From NCBI GenBank assembly GCA_905233845.1, contig CAJOFH010000023.1, positions 1-43,686 of the forward strand: DNA of 43,686 nucleotides, written 5' to 3'. Positions 8,262-15,252 of the stretch are shown piece by piece. This stretch comes from an uncultured Muribaculaceae bacterium. GTDB lineage: Bacteria > Bacteroidota > Bacteroidia > Bacteroidales > Muribaculaceae. The position numbers and the translations under genes were made by a program. Each line of letters starts with the position of its first letter. The stretch's first letter is position 1. A model generated the notes under the pieces. The model was not told the DNA's origin. It was given only the letters and a program-made list of their open reading frames with translations, and made no database searches.

Positions 8262-9968
8262 ATGAAGCGTTTAAAACAAATATTCACCAATCAGCACTAT
8301 ATCTACTGGCTGTTCTTGTTCATGGCGATATTACCCAATATCATTATGTTCTTCACCGAGTCGACTTCATTGTTGACTCGTGTCATCCAGATTGTGCTAC
8401 CGCTGGGCTTCTATGGATGGGCATTGACTTGGGCACGTAAACCTGGCAAGATGTTCTGGTGGCTGTTCTGGTTCATGTTTGTCGACGCATTCCAGATAGT
8501 GCTGTTGTGGCTCTATGGTGAGTCGCCCATCGCTGTCGACATGTTCCTCAATGTGTTGACCACAAATCCTGGTGAGGCTACCGAGCTGTTGTCCAACTTG
8601 CTTGTGTCTGTTGTCTTTGTGGTAGTGCTATATGGATCTGGTATCGTCATGTCGATTGTGTCGCTTCGTGCCAAAACAACGTTGGGTGACAAGTTCCGTC
8701 GTGTTCAACGCCGTTGGAGTATCCCAATGCTAATGGCAGGAATAGTCCTGTTGACGGCAAACTACTTTGTCGATAAGAACTTCAAGGCCCAAGACGATGT
8801 GTTCCCCATCAACGGCACTTACAACGTGGGACTTGCCATCCAGCGAGCTTATAAACAGTCGAAATATGAGGACACTTCTCGAGGTTTTACCTATAATGCT
8901 ACTGCAACACGAAACGACAGCGTGCCCGAAATATATGTTCTCGTAATAGGAGAAACCTCGCGTGCCGACAATTGGAGCCTTTATGGTTACGAGCGCAATA
9001 CCAACCCTGGCACCTCGGCTCTCGACAACCTTGTGGTCTATCGCGACGCCATCACAATGTCTAACACTACCCACAAGAGCGTCCCTACGTTGATGTCGAG
9101 CGCTGGATGCGAAGCCTATGATAGCCTTTATCATCGCAAAGGCATTATTACGGCTTATAAAGAAGCTGGTTATCAAACTGTTTTCTACAGCAATCAGCAA
9201 CGCAATCACTCGTTTATTGATGCCTTTGGAAGTGAGGCCGATGAGGTAGTGTTCCTTAAGGACAAAGTGTCGCTCATGGACCTCACGAATACTAACTATG
9301 ATGATGAGCTTATCGACTACGTGAAGAAACGCCTTGAGCAATATAATGGTGGAAAACTCTTTATTGTGGTACACATGTATGGTTCGCACTTCAATTACAA
9401 AGACCGTTATCCCAAAGACGATGCACATTTCAAGCCCGACAACGTGATATCTGCCGAGAGGGTATATCGCAAGGAGCTTATCAATGCCTATGATAATACC
9501 ATCATCAATACCGACAAGGTGCTGTCGGGAATCATACGCCAAGTCGAGGCTAAAGGTGTGAACAGTGCCGTTGTTTTCACTAGCGACCACGGCGAGGATA
9601 TCTTTGATGACGAGCGTGGGCGATTCTTGCACGCCTCACCCATTCCCACTTATTATCAGGTTAGAGTACCGTTGCTGGTATGGACTTCGCAGAAGTATTC
9701 GATCAATTATCCCGATGCTTTGGCACAGCTCAAGGCTCATACCAATATTCCAGTGTCGACCAATATGGTAGTGTTTCACACCCTGCTCGACTTGAGTGGC
9801 ATCAATACCCCCTACAAGAAAAACAATCTCTCATTGTGCAACAAGGAGTTTAAGCAGCACAGCCGTCTTTACATCAACGACCATAACGAATATTTGCCAC
9901 TCGACAATTGTGGCTTCAAGCAGCTCGACATCGACCAGTTCAAAAAACACAACCTCCAATTTCCATAA
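8262..9968 (+). CDS. Lipid A phosphoethanolamine transferase (EptA-like, alkaline phosphatase superfamily)
   Basis: Transfers phosphoethanolamine from phosphatidylethanolamine to lipid A or a related outer-membrane glycan, with its active site in the periplasm. 568 aa, usual for the family. About five N-terminal transmembrane helices (between residues 13 and 175) precede a periplasmic sulfatase-fold domain. Metal and active-site landmarks: VIGETSRADNWSLYGYERNT (about 228-247), the SNTTHKSVPTLMS stretch holding the expected nucleophile Thr (about 268-280), and TSDHGEDIFDD (about 443-453). Single gene with its own promoter, divergent from the chromate/folC operon. In relatives such enzymes raise resistance to cationic peptides. 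Whether this one acts on lipid A or another acceptor cannot be told from sequence. Confidence 0.85.
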   Translation: MKRLKQIFTNQHYIYWLFLFMAILPNIIMFFTESTSLLTRVIQIVLPLGFYGWALTWARKPGKMFWWLFWFMFVDAFQIVLLWLYGESPIAVDMFLNVLTTNPGEATELLSNLLVSVVFVVVLYGSGIVMSIVSLRAKTTLGDKFRRVQRRWSIPMLMAGIVLLTANYFVDKNFKAQDDVFPINGTYNVGLAIQRAYKQSKYEDTSRGFTYNATATRNDSVPEIYVLVIGETSRADNWSLYGYERNTNPGTSALDNLVVYRDAITMSNTTHKSVPTLMSSAGCEAYDSLYHRKGIITAYKEAGYQTVFYSNQQRNHSFIDAFGSEADEVVFLKDKVSLMDLTNTNYDDELIDYVKKRLEQYNGGKLFIVVHMYGSHFNYKDRYPKDDAHFKPDNVISAERVYRKELINAYDNTIINTDKVLSGIIRQVEAKGVNSAVVFTSDHGEDIFDDERGRFLHASPIPTYYQVRVPLLVWTSQKYSINYPDALAQLKAHTNIPVSTNMVVFHTLLDLSGINTPYKKNNLSLCNKEFKQHSRLYINDHNEYLPLDNCGFKQLDIDQFKKHNLQFP

Positions 9969-10062
9969 TAGTTCATAGTTAATAGTTGGAATCTCTTGAC
10001 ACGGTTTTATCAATATAGTCCAATATACACACACATTTTTTTATATTTTGAAAAATATTTGT

Positions 10063-10144
10063 TATATTTGCACATTCTTTAGTCAAAATTGCTGTTGGAG
10101 ATTTAGAATAACTCAATATTAACTAACTAAAAAACCAAACAAAA
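10063..10144 (+). promoter_or_regulatory. DGR cassette 1 promoter and leader (duplicated)
   Basis: TATATTTG (10063-10070) fits the -7 box. The following leader to ATG 10145 is about 85% identical to 13665-13746 in front of cassette 2, including the CACATTCTTTAGTCA and AATAACTCAATATTAAC blocks. Keeping the leader in both copies suggests both targets are expressed from equivalent promoters. Confidence 0.65.
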
Positions 10145-10486
10145 ATGAAGAAATCATTGAAAATGATGGGTCTCGTGACCTTGTTGGTCGTGGCTTTCGT
10201 GTCATTGACCTCACTGCGTTGTGCCGACTGCACTTGGAAGTACAACTGCACATTAAAAGTGTATTTCAAAAACGGTGACCCGGCAGCCAATGTCACCGTC
10301 ACTGCCGACTATGCCGGCTTCGCCGGTGGCATGCACGACTTCAAGACCAACAGCAGTGGTGTGGTGAAGTTAGGCTGGGAGTCGCATCGCATCAAAGGCC
10401 TTTACATTAAGAAGGACTACTATGAGGTGGACTACAGTGACGGTAGGTCCTATTCGTTGACCATCAAGAAGAACAAATACGACTAA
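10145..10486 (+). CDS. Small exported beta-sandwich protein of DGR cassette 1
   Basis: 113 aa with a signal peptide (hydrophobic MGLVTLLVVAFVSLTSL). The mature part reads like a single Ig-like or carboxypeptidase-regulatory-like module (LKVYFKNGDPAANVTVTA ... HDFKTNSSGVVKLGW ... LYIKKDYYEVDY ... YSLTIKKNKYD). Its start sits on a leader shared with its paralogue at 13747, and the variable-protein gene begins 5 nt after its stop. The constant pairing in both cassettes suggests it works with the variable receptor, for example as a chaperone, a stalk or a secreted partner. That role is inference, and I know of no assigned function. Confidence 0.75.
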   Translation: MKKSLKMMGLVTLLVVAFVSLTSLRCADCTWKYNCTLKVYFKNGDPAANVTVTADYAGFAGGMHDFKTNSSGVVKLGWESHRIKGLYIKKDYYEVDYSDGRSYSLTIKKNKYD

Positions 10487-10491
10487 TCAAG

Positions 10492-11514
10492 ATGAAGCGT
10501 TACTTGTTATTCGCGTTGCTGCTGGCTTTGCTGGCGGCAACGCCGTTTGATGTCGCAGCTCAGAAGGGCAGGAAGACAAAGAAGACAACAAAAGCCACTT
10601 CAACCCCTGCTCCAACTTCAACTCCAGTCTCAACTCCAGTCTCAACTCCAGTCTCAACTCCAGTCTCAACAAGGGGGGCTAATACCCAGACTTTCACAGT
10701 TAATGGTGTCTCGTTCACGATGGTGAGGGTAGAAGGCGGCACGTTCACTATGGGTGCTACCAGCGAGCAGGGCAGTGATGCATATAGCGATGAAAAACCT
10801 GCCCACAAGGTTACGGTGTTGTCGTTCTCCATTGGGCAGACCGAGGTGACACAGGAGTTGTGGCGTGCGGTGATGGGCAGCAACCCGTCGGAGTTTGCTC
10901 CTAAAAGGGCTGACGCTTCTCGGTGTAACTACGACAGCTTTGTCGCCGATGCCAAGCGTCTCAATGACAAGAAGCCTGGCACAGTGCGCATCCCATCTCG
11001 AGAGGAGTGGGACGTCGCTATGGTCACAACCTCTGGTTCGATGAAGCGTCCTGTGGAGAATGTGAGCTGGGATGACTGCCAGACGTTTATCAAAAAGCTT
11101 AATCAGTTGACTGGCAAGAATTTCCGCCTGCCTACCGAGGCCGAGTGGGAGTTTGCCGCACGTGGCGGCAACAAGAGCCGTGGCTACAAGTACAGCGGCA
11201 GCAATAACATTGACGATGTGGCGTGGTATGAAAAAAACAGCTACGACAAGGGAAAGAATAGTCCCGATTATGGAACTCATCCTGTAGCTGGCAAGCGCGC
11301 CAACGAGCTTGGCATCTACGATATGAGTGGCAACGTGTGGGAGTGGTGCCAGGACAAGTGGTATTACTATGACGGCAGCAGCTCTTCGGGCTCTAACCGC
11401 GTGGACCGTGGCGGCGGCTGGGACGACCTCGCCGGGGACTGTCGAGTGTCGAACCGGAACCTCGACTCGCCCGCCAACCGCGGCAACCCCCTTGGCTTGC
11501 GCTTGGCTCTATAG
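10492..11514 (+). CDS. DGR variable protein 1 (secreted FGE-sulfatase / C-type-lectin fold)
   Basis: 340 aa. A signal peptide (MKRYLLFALLLALLAATPFDVAA) is followed by a basic KGRKTKKTTK stretch, a Thr/Pro/Ser linker with four TPVS repeats (from a 12-bp minisatellite at 10621-10668), then an SUMF1/FGE-sulfatase domain. Landmarks: VEGGTFTMGAT, FSIGQTEVTQELW, FRLPTEAEWEFAARGG and YDMSGNVWEWCQD. This fold is one of the known homes of DGR variable regions. VR1 encodes the last 41 residues (300-340), a surface-loop region followed by the constant GLRLAL end. Against its paralogue at 14087 it has an extra ~45-residue segment (about 140-185). It should act as a secreted or surface ligand-binding protein, not an enzyme. 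Confidence 0.92.
   Translation: MKRYLLFALLLALLAATPFDVAAQKGRKTKKTTKATSTPAPTSTPVSTPVSTPVSTPVSTRGANTQTFTVNGVSFTMVRVEGGTFTMGATSEQGSDAYSDEKPAHKVTVLSFSIGQTEVTQELWRAVMGSNPSEFAPKRADASRCNYDSFVADAKRLNDKKPGTVRIPSREEWDVAMVTTSGSMKRPVENVSWDDCQTFIKKLNQLTGKNFRLPTEAEWEFAARGGNKSRGYKYSGSNNIDDVAWYEKNSYDKGKNSPDYGTHPVAGKRANELGIYDMSGNVWEWCQDKWYYYDGSSSSGSNRVDRGGGWDDLAGDCRVSNRNLDSPANRGNPLGLRLAL
10621..10668 (+). repeat. 12-bp minisatellite in variable protein 1
   Basis: Four perfect copies of ACTCCAGTCTCA in frame, encoding TPVS units in the linker between signal peptide and FGE domain. Degenerate copies precede it. Copy number could change by slippage without shifting the frame. Confidence 0.9.
11388..11514 (+). 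repeat. DGR variable repeat 1 (VR1)
   Basis: 127 bp, collinear with the template repeat at 13108-13234 without gaps. It differs at 16 positions, all of them adenines in TR (A to G, C or T), and no non-adenine differs. The encoded stretch changes TR's Asn-rich [16 protein letters not shown] to RVDRGGGWDDLAGDCR and continues likewise. The last 27 bp, from the start of the final invariant block through TAG, match TR apart from the CCC codon just before it. Confidence 0.97.
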
Positions 11515-11535
11515 TTTCCCCTTCAAGAGAAGAGA

Positions 11536-11607
11536 GCATTAATGTGATTTTGCAAAATAATAGCTCGTGCGTAGCTGAGCTAAAAATAGGCGAAATCACA
11601 TTAATGC
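11536..11607 (+). other. VR1-distal hairpin / cruciform
   Basis: Arms 11536-11553 and 11590-11607 (GCATTAATGTGATTT...) pair over 18 bp with one mismatch. A nested TAGCTC / GAGCTA pair (11561-11566 and 11577-11582) lies in the loop. It begins 21 nt after VR1, exactly as in the second cassette, and is absent after TR. No T tract follows directly, so it is not a normal terminator. In the Bordetella phage DGR a hairpin just after VR is needed for target recognition, and this is a likely counterpart. Confidence 0.7.
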
Positions 11608-11631
11608 GATTACCTAAGGCGATAGTATTTT

Positions 11632-11663
11632 TGCCCGAGCGATAGCGAGGGCTTATTTTTTTT
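11632..11663 (+). terminator. Terminator-like hairpin before the HRDC gene
   Basis: GCCC...GGGC around a 12-nt loop (11633-11652), followed by TTATTTTTTTT. It lies only a few nucleotides before the HRDC start at 11670. It may act as a partial terminator that lowers RT expression relative to the variable protein. A similar element is at 15217-15246. Confidence 0.45.
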
Positions 11664-11669
11664 GGATAT

Positions 11670-12131
11670 ATGCAAATAAAGACCTTTATTATCAATTCAT
11701 TAAATGCCGAGCAAAGCGAGTCGGAAGTCAACCTGTTCTTGCGCTCTCATCGCATCTTGCGTGTGGAGCATCATTTTGTGGAGCATGACAGCTCTTGGTC
11801 AGTGCTTGTTGAGTATCAAGATGAGCTTCCCGATGCTGTGAGTCCCATACCCAAACGCAAGAAGAAAGATATTACCGAAGGTATGAGTGATGAGGTGAGA
11901 CAACGTTACGAACAAATGCGCAAGATTCGTGCCGACTTGTCGATGCAGCGTAGTGTGCCCGCCTATATCATATTCACCAATGATGAGTTGTCACTGCTAG
12001 CGAGCGAGCCTGTACTTAATGAGGAGACGGTAAAACATATCAAGGGTATTGCCCCTTCAAGGCTCAAGGATAGCGTGCAATTCTTTTATGATAAGCCTAA
12101 CGATAATGAAGCGAGTGGGGCGTCTGATTGA
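11670..12131 (+). CDS. HRDC-domain DGR accessory protein
   Basis: 153 aa. Residues 1-50 form a compact N-terminal module (MQIKTFIINSLNAEQ ... HHFVEHDSSWSVLVEY). A Lys-rich linker (KRKKK, 62-66) leads to a C-terminal HRDC nucleic-acid-binding domain (about 76-140: RYEQMRKIRADLS, VPAYIIFTNDELSLLA, IKGIAPSRLKD). HRDC proteins are a recognised alternative to Avd as DGR accessory factors, presumably helping the reverse transcriptase hold template RNA or target DNA. It overlaps the RT start by 26 nt (12106-12131), implying coupled translation. The same N-terminal module recurs, truncated, at 15253. Confidence 0.85.
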   Translation: MQIKTFIINSLNAEQSESEVNLFLRSHRILRVEHHFVEHDSSWSVLVEYQDELPDAVSPIPKRKKKDITEGMSDEVRQRYEQMRKIRADLSMQRSVPAYIIFTNDELSLLASEPVLNEETVKHIKGIAPSRLKDSVQFFYDKPNDNEASGASD

Positions 12132-13116
12132 CAAAATAGCTGAGCTTGACAATTTGCATGAGGCTTTCCTCAGGGCGGCTCGCGGCAAGCGTGGAAAGAT
12201 GGCGGTGATGCGTTTTTCTGAGAGTCTTGACGAGAATCTGCATGAAATGCGACGCAGGATTCTCAGTGGCGATTTTGAGTGTGGGGGGTATCACTTCTTC
12301 ACCATCTACGATCCCAAGCAGCGAGTGATATGTGCCGCTTCGTTCAGTGACCGTGTGTTATTCCATGCTATTATGAGAGTGTGCCATTATATCTTTGATG
12401 ATTATCAGATTTTTGACAGCTATGACAGTCGATGCGAGAAAGGTACCTACAAAGCTCTTGAGAGAGCGCGGCAGTACTGCTGTCGATATCATTGGTTTGC
12501 TAAACTTGACATGAAAAAATACTTCGACAGCATCAATCACGCAGTGATGATGCAGCAGTTGTCACGACTGATAAAAGACCATGTGTTGCTTGACTATTTT
12601 GATGACTTGCTAGGCAGTTATGAGGTGGAACCCGGAAAAGGCGTACCAATCGGTAATCTCACGAGTCAGTATTTTGCTAACCACTACCTTTCACCTGCCG
12701 ACCACTATGCTAAAGAAGAACTCAAAGTGAAAGGTTTTGTGAGATATATGGACGATGTGTTGTTTTTTGATGATGACCCAGTGCAATTAAAGCAAAAAGT
12801 ACAGTGTTATCGACAATATGTTGAGCAGCATCTGTTGCTTAATGTTCATCCCACAGTGATGAACCGCACGGCGATGGGAGTGCCGTTTCTTGGATATGTG
12901 GCTTTTGCCCATCAACTAAGGCTCAATGGCCGTAGTGTGAGACGGCTACGCCACAAGATGCTTGACTTGAACATGATGCTTCAAAATGGAGTGATTGATG
13001 ACGAGATATATGCCGCTCATGCCACAGCATTACTTGCCTTTGCAAGAAAAGCCGAATGCAACACACTGCTGAGAAGCATGAGCGATACCGTGGGAATGTA
13101 TCCGCAAGGGCTCTAA
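12106..13116 (+). CDS. DGR reverse transcriptase
   Basis: 336 aa from ATG 12106. The same frame is open further up to 12049, but that lies deep in the HRDC gene, and [11 protein letters not shown] is a natural start. Motif A is [12 protein letters not shown] (Asp at about 135). Motif B is VPIGNLTSQ (about 180-188), the IGxxxSQ form typical of DGR RTs as opposed to QGxxxSP in group II introns. Motif C is YMDD (214-217). There is no maturase, endonuclease or other extra domain, as expected for a DGR. It should copy TR RNA into cDNA with errors opposite adenines, and the cDNA then replaces VR. The stop codon lies inside the TR. Confidence 0.96.
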   Translation: MKRVGRLIDKIAELDNLHEAFLRAARGKRGKMAVMRFSESLDENLHEMRRRILSGDFECGGYHFFTIYDPKQRVICAASFSDRVLFHAIMRVCHYIFDDYQIFDSYDSRCEKGTYKALERARQYCCRYHWFAKLDMKKYFDSINHAVMMQQLSRLIKDHVLLDYFDDLLGSYEVEPGKGVPIGNLTSQYFANHYLSPADHYAKEELKVKGFVRYMDDVLFFDDDPVQLKQKVQCYRQYVEQHLLLNVHPTVMNRTAMGVPFLGYVAFAHQLRLNGRSVRRLRHKMLDLNMMLQNGVIDDEIYAAHATALLAFARKAECNTLLRSMSDTVGMYPQGL

Positions 13117-13234
13117 CCGCGTGAACCGTGGCGGCAGCTGGAACAACAACGCCAGGAACTGTCGAGTGTCGAACCGGAACAACAACTCGCCCGACAACCG
13201 CAACAACAACCTTGGCTTGCGCTTGGCTCTATAG
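13108..13234 (+). repeat. DGR template repeat (TR)
   Basis: 127 bp, the donor of diversity for VR1 and VR2. It carries 34 adenines, largely in runs of AAC codons when read in the VR frame ([16 protein letters not shown] ...). Randomising A in AAC gives NNC, which can never be a stop. 24 of the 32 adenines before the terminal TAG are changed in at least one VR. The first nine bases (GGG CTC TAA) double as the final codons and stop of the RT gene. The TR ends with the constant block GCTTGCGCTTGGCTCTATAG shared with both VRs. Confidence 0.97.
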
Positions 13235-13664
13235 CTTGCTCTTTAATAGTTAAATAATAAGGGGAAACAGGATACATCTCCCGCCCAGCATTTGAATAGG
13301 CTGGCAAATGTTTTATTTGACTTGTGGCTTTAGTAGCAGCATCATAGCGAACGAGCCACAAGTGTTTTGAATTTAGGCTTATAATTACATATTACGAACC
13401 ACAAAAACACACGAGAGGATATTATTGAGTTAAAAGCACACGAAGACGAAAAGCAAAGTGCACTCAATACTCCCACCTTTTCTGATTTAGTCACCTTTTT
13501 CTTGAAAGTGTTAATTTTAATTGATAATCAAAATGTTGTCATTTTGCGTCACTGAAATGTACTATCATTTTTATTAGGTTTTTACAGGTTTTATCTAACG
13601 TAGTACAACTAATGAAGTACAATAAAAAACACATTTATATATTATTTCGTTTGAAAAAAAATGT
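13235..13664 (+). other. Non-coding spacer downstream of TR
   Basis: About 430 nt without a supportable gene. Holds a 10-bp inverted repeat ACTTGTGGCT / AGCCACAAGT (13320-13329 and 13354-13363, 24-nt loop) and an 8-bp pair TATTGAGT / ACTCAATA (13423-13430 and 13462-13469). In the Bordetella DGR the RNA just 3' of TR primes and positions cDNA synthesis. This spacer is the candidate equivalent and may also contain the transcript end. Confidence 0.45.
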
Positions 13665-13746
13665 TATATTTGCACATTCTTTAGTCAGAATTACTGATGT
13701 AGATTTCGAATAACTCAATATTAACAAATTAAAAAACTGAACAAAA
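13665..13746 (+). promoter_or_regulatory. DGR cassette 2 promoter and leader
   Basis: TATATTTG (13665-13672) followed by a leader closely matching 10063-10144. It places cassette 2 under its own promoter, independent of the RT transcript. Confidence 0.65.
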
Positions 13747-14082
13747 ATGAAATCGATTATTAAGACAATGGGACCATTGGTCCTGATTATGGCGTTAATG
13801 ATGGCCTTCAGCAACACAGCTAAGGGTAGTGGCGCTTCCGAGAAGTCATGTAAACTTACAGTCTATTATCAGAATGGCGATCCTGCCGATTATGTAACAG
13901 TTACAGCTGCAACTCGTCATGGTCAGCACGATTATAAGACTGATGATAAAGGACGTGTTACTTTGACATGGGAGTATTCCGATATTACTCACCTCTATGT
14001 CAAGGGCGACAAGTATGAGGTTGACTATCGCGATGGTGGAAACTATACCTTGACGCTGAAGAAGAAACACAAATACGATTAA
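13747..14082 (+). CDS. Small exported beta-sandwich protein of DGR cassette 2
   Basis: 111 aa, paralogue of the protein at 10145. Signal peptide MKSIIKTMGPLVLIMALMMAFSNTAKG, then LTVYYQNGDPADYVTVTA, HDYKTDDKGRVTLTW, LYVKGDKYEVDYRDGG and a basic KKKHKYD end. Its signal peptide has diverged from its sibling's while the beta-strand framework is kept. The variable-protein gene starts 4 nt downstream. Function unknown; the strict pairing with a variable protein is the only clue. Confidence 0.75.
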   Translation: MKSIIKTMGPLVLIMALMMAFSNTAKGSGASEKSCKLTVYYQNGDPADYVTVTAATRHGQHDYKTDDKGRVTLTWEYSDITHLYVKGDKYEVDYRDGGNYTLTLKKKHKYD

Positions 14083-14086
14083 TAAG

Positions 14087-15097
14087 ATGAAACGTTATTT
14101 GTTATTCGTGTTGCTGCTGGCTTTGCTGGCGGCAACGCCGTTTGATGTCGTTGCGCAGAAGGGCAGGAAGACAAAGAAGACGACAAAAGTGGTATCTTCC
14201 AAGGGAACACTATCGCCTTCCCAGCCTGCAGGCAAAACTTGGGCGGTTTACAGCAACGGCTCGCTGTCATTCACCATGGGCGCCAAGCCCCAGCAGCCAT
14301 CTCAAGTCGATTGTTCAAGCTGTAACCAAAAGAATACTTTTTCTTCAAATTTTTGCTCAAACTGTGGCGCAAAACTCAAGAAAGACTTTATCGTGTGTGA
14401 GGCCGAGCGGTTCACAGTAAACGGTGTAATATTTGCAATGGTGCCAGTCCAGGGTGGCACATTCACTATGGGTGCGACCAGTGAGCAGGGCAGTGATGTC
14501 TGGGATCACGAGAAACCCGCACACAAAGTGACGGTGTCGTCGTTCTCTATTGGTCAGACCGAGGTGACTCAAGAGTTGTGGCAGGCGGTGATGGGCAACA
14601 ATCCAAGTGAGTTTAAGGGAGCAAAGCGACCTGTGGAGAAAGTCTCGTGGGACGATTGCCAGGAGTTCCTGCGTAAGCTCAATGCCGCGACAGGCAAGCA
14701 TTTCCGCCTGCCTACCGAGGCAGAGTGGGAGTATGCCGCTCGTGGTGGCAACCTTAGCAAGGACTACAAGTACAGCGGTAGCAACTCGATAGGCAGTGTG
14801 GCTTGGTACTATGACAATTCTGGTTCTCAGACTCACCCCGTTGCCACGAAGTCCCCCAACGAGCTAGGCATTTTCGACATGAGTGGCAACGTGTGGGAGT
14901 GGTGTCAGGATTGGTATGGTGACAAATATTACGGCTCATCACCATCAAGCAACCCCATTGGTCCTTCTTCGGGCTCTTACCGCGTGAACCGTGGCGGCAG
15001 CTGGTTCAGCGACGCCGGGGTCTGTCGAGTGTCGAGCCGGGACGCCGACTCGCCCGACTACCGCTTCATCAACCTTGGCTTGCGCTTGGCTCTATAG
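14087..15097 (+). CDS. DGR variable protein 2 (secreted FGE-sulfatase / C-type-lectin fold, with zinc ribbon)
   Basis: 336 aa. The signal peptide and KGRKTKKTTK stretch are almost identical to variable protein 1. The linker differs: it holds a four-cysteine zinc-ribbon-like module (CSSC ... FCSNCGAKL, about 69-90) and a fifth Cys (FIVC) shortly after. The FGE domain follows (VQGGTFTMGAT, FSIGQTEVTQELW, FRLPTEAEWEYAARGG, FDMSGNVWEWCQDWYGD) without the ~45-residue insertion of its sibling. VR2 encodes residues 296-336. Strong identity to copy 1 at both ends with divergence in the middle suggests duplication followed by recombination. Predicted secreted or surface ligand-binding protein. Confidence 0.92.
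   Translation: MKRYLLFVLLLALLAATPFDVVAQKGRKTKKTTKVVSSKGTLSPSQPAGKTWAVYSNGSLSFTMGAKPQQPSQVDCSSCNQKNTFSSNFCSNCGAKLKKDFIVCEAERFTVNGVIFAMVPVQGGTFTMGATSEQGSDVWDHEKPAHKVTVSSFSIGQTEVTQELWQAVMGNNPSEFKGAKRPVEKVSWDDCQEFLRKLNAATGKHFRLPTEAEWEYAARGGNLSKDYKYSGSNSIGSVAWYYDNSGSQTHPVATKSPNELGIFDMSGNVWEWCQDWYGDKYYGSSPSSNPIGPSSGSYRVNRGGSWFSDAGVCRVSSRDADSPDYRFINLGLRLAL
14971..15097 (+). repeat. DGR variable repeat 2 (VR2)
   Basis: 127 bp aligned without gaps to TR. It differs at 17 positions, all TR adenines, and at no other base. It gives [16 protein letters not shown] and downstream changes to Tyr, Phe, Ile, Asp and Ala in place of Asn. Its pattern differs from VR1, so the two were diversified independently. 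Confidence 0.97.
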
Positions 15098-15118
15098 TTT
15101 CCCCTTCAATAGAAGAGA

Positions 15119-15190
15119 GCATTAATGTGATTTTGCAAAAAAATAGCTCGTGCGTAGCCGAGCTAAAAATAGGCAAAATCACATTAATGC
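15119..15190 (+). other. VR2-distal hairpin / cruciform
   Basis: Perfect 18-bp arms (15119-15136 and 15173-15190, GCATTAATGTGATTTTGC) with nested TAGCTC / GAGCTA (15144-15149 and 15160-15165). It starts 21 nt after VR2, the same spacing as in cassette 1. The right-arm change relative to copy 1 improves pairing. Confidence 0.7.
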
Positions 15191-15216
15191 GATTATCTAA
15201 GGCGATAGTATTCTCA

Positions 15217-15246
15217 GCCCGAGCGAGAGCGAGGGCTTACTTTTTT
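15217..15246 (+). terminator. Terminator-like hairpin, cassette 2 copy
   Basis: GCCC...GGGC with a 12-nt loop, then TTACTTTTTT, corresponding to 11632-11663. It may end the cassette 2 transcript. Confidence 0.45.
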
Positions 15247-15252
15247 GAATAT

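Noticed and set aside
10487-10672. Minus-strand ORF with LRLE repeats
   Set aside because: It is the antisense reading of the TPVS minisatellite and signal-peptide region of variable protein 1.
11536-11607. Reading the VR-distal hairpin as a simple terminator
   Set aside because: No T tract follows the stem, and a separate terminator-like hairpin lies just downstream at 11632-11663.
12049-12105. Longer N terminus for the reverse transcriptase
   Set aside because: It would lie well inside the HRDC coding region and adds residues unlike DGR RTs. ATG 12106 gives a natural start.
15127-15252. Upstream extension of the truncated HRDC remnant
   Set aside because: It reads through the VR2 hairpin and terminator-like element. 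The homologous gene starts at the position matching 15253.
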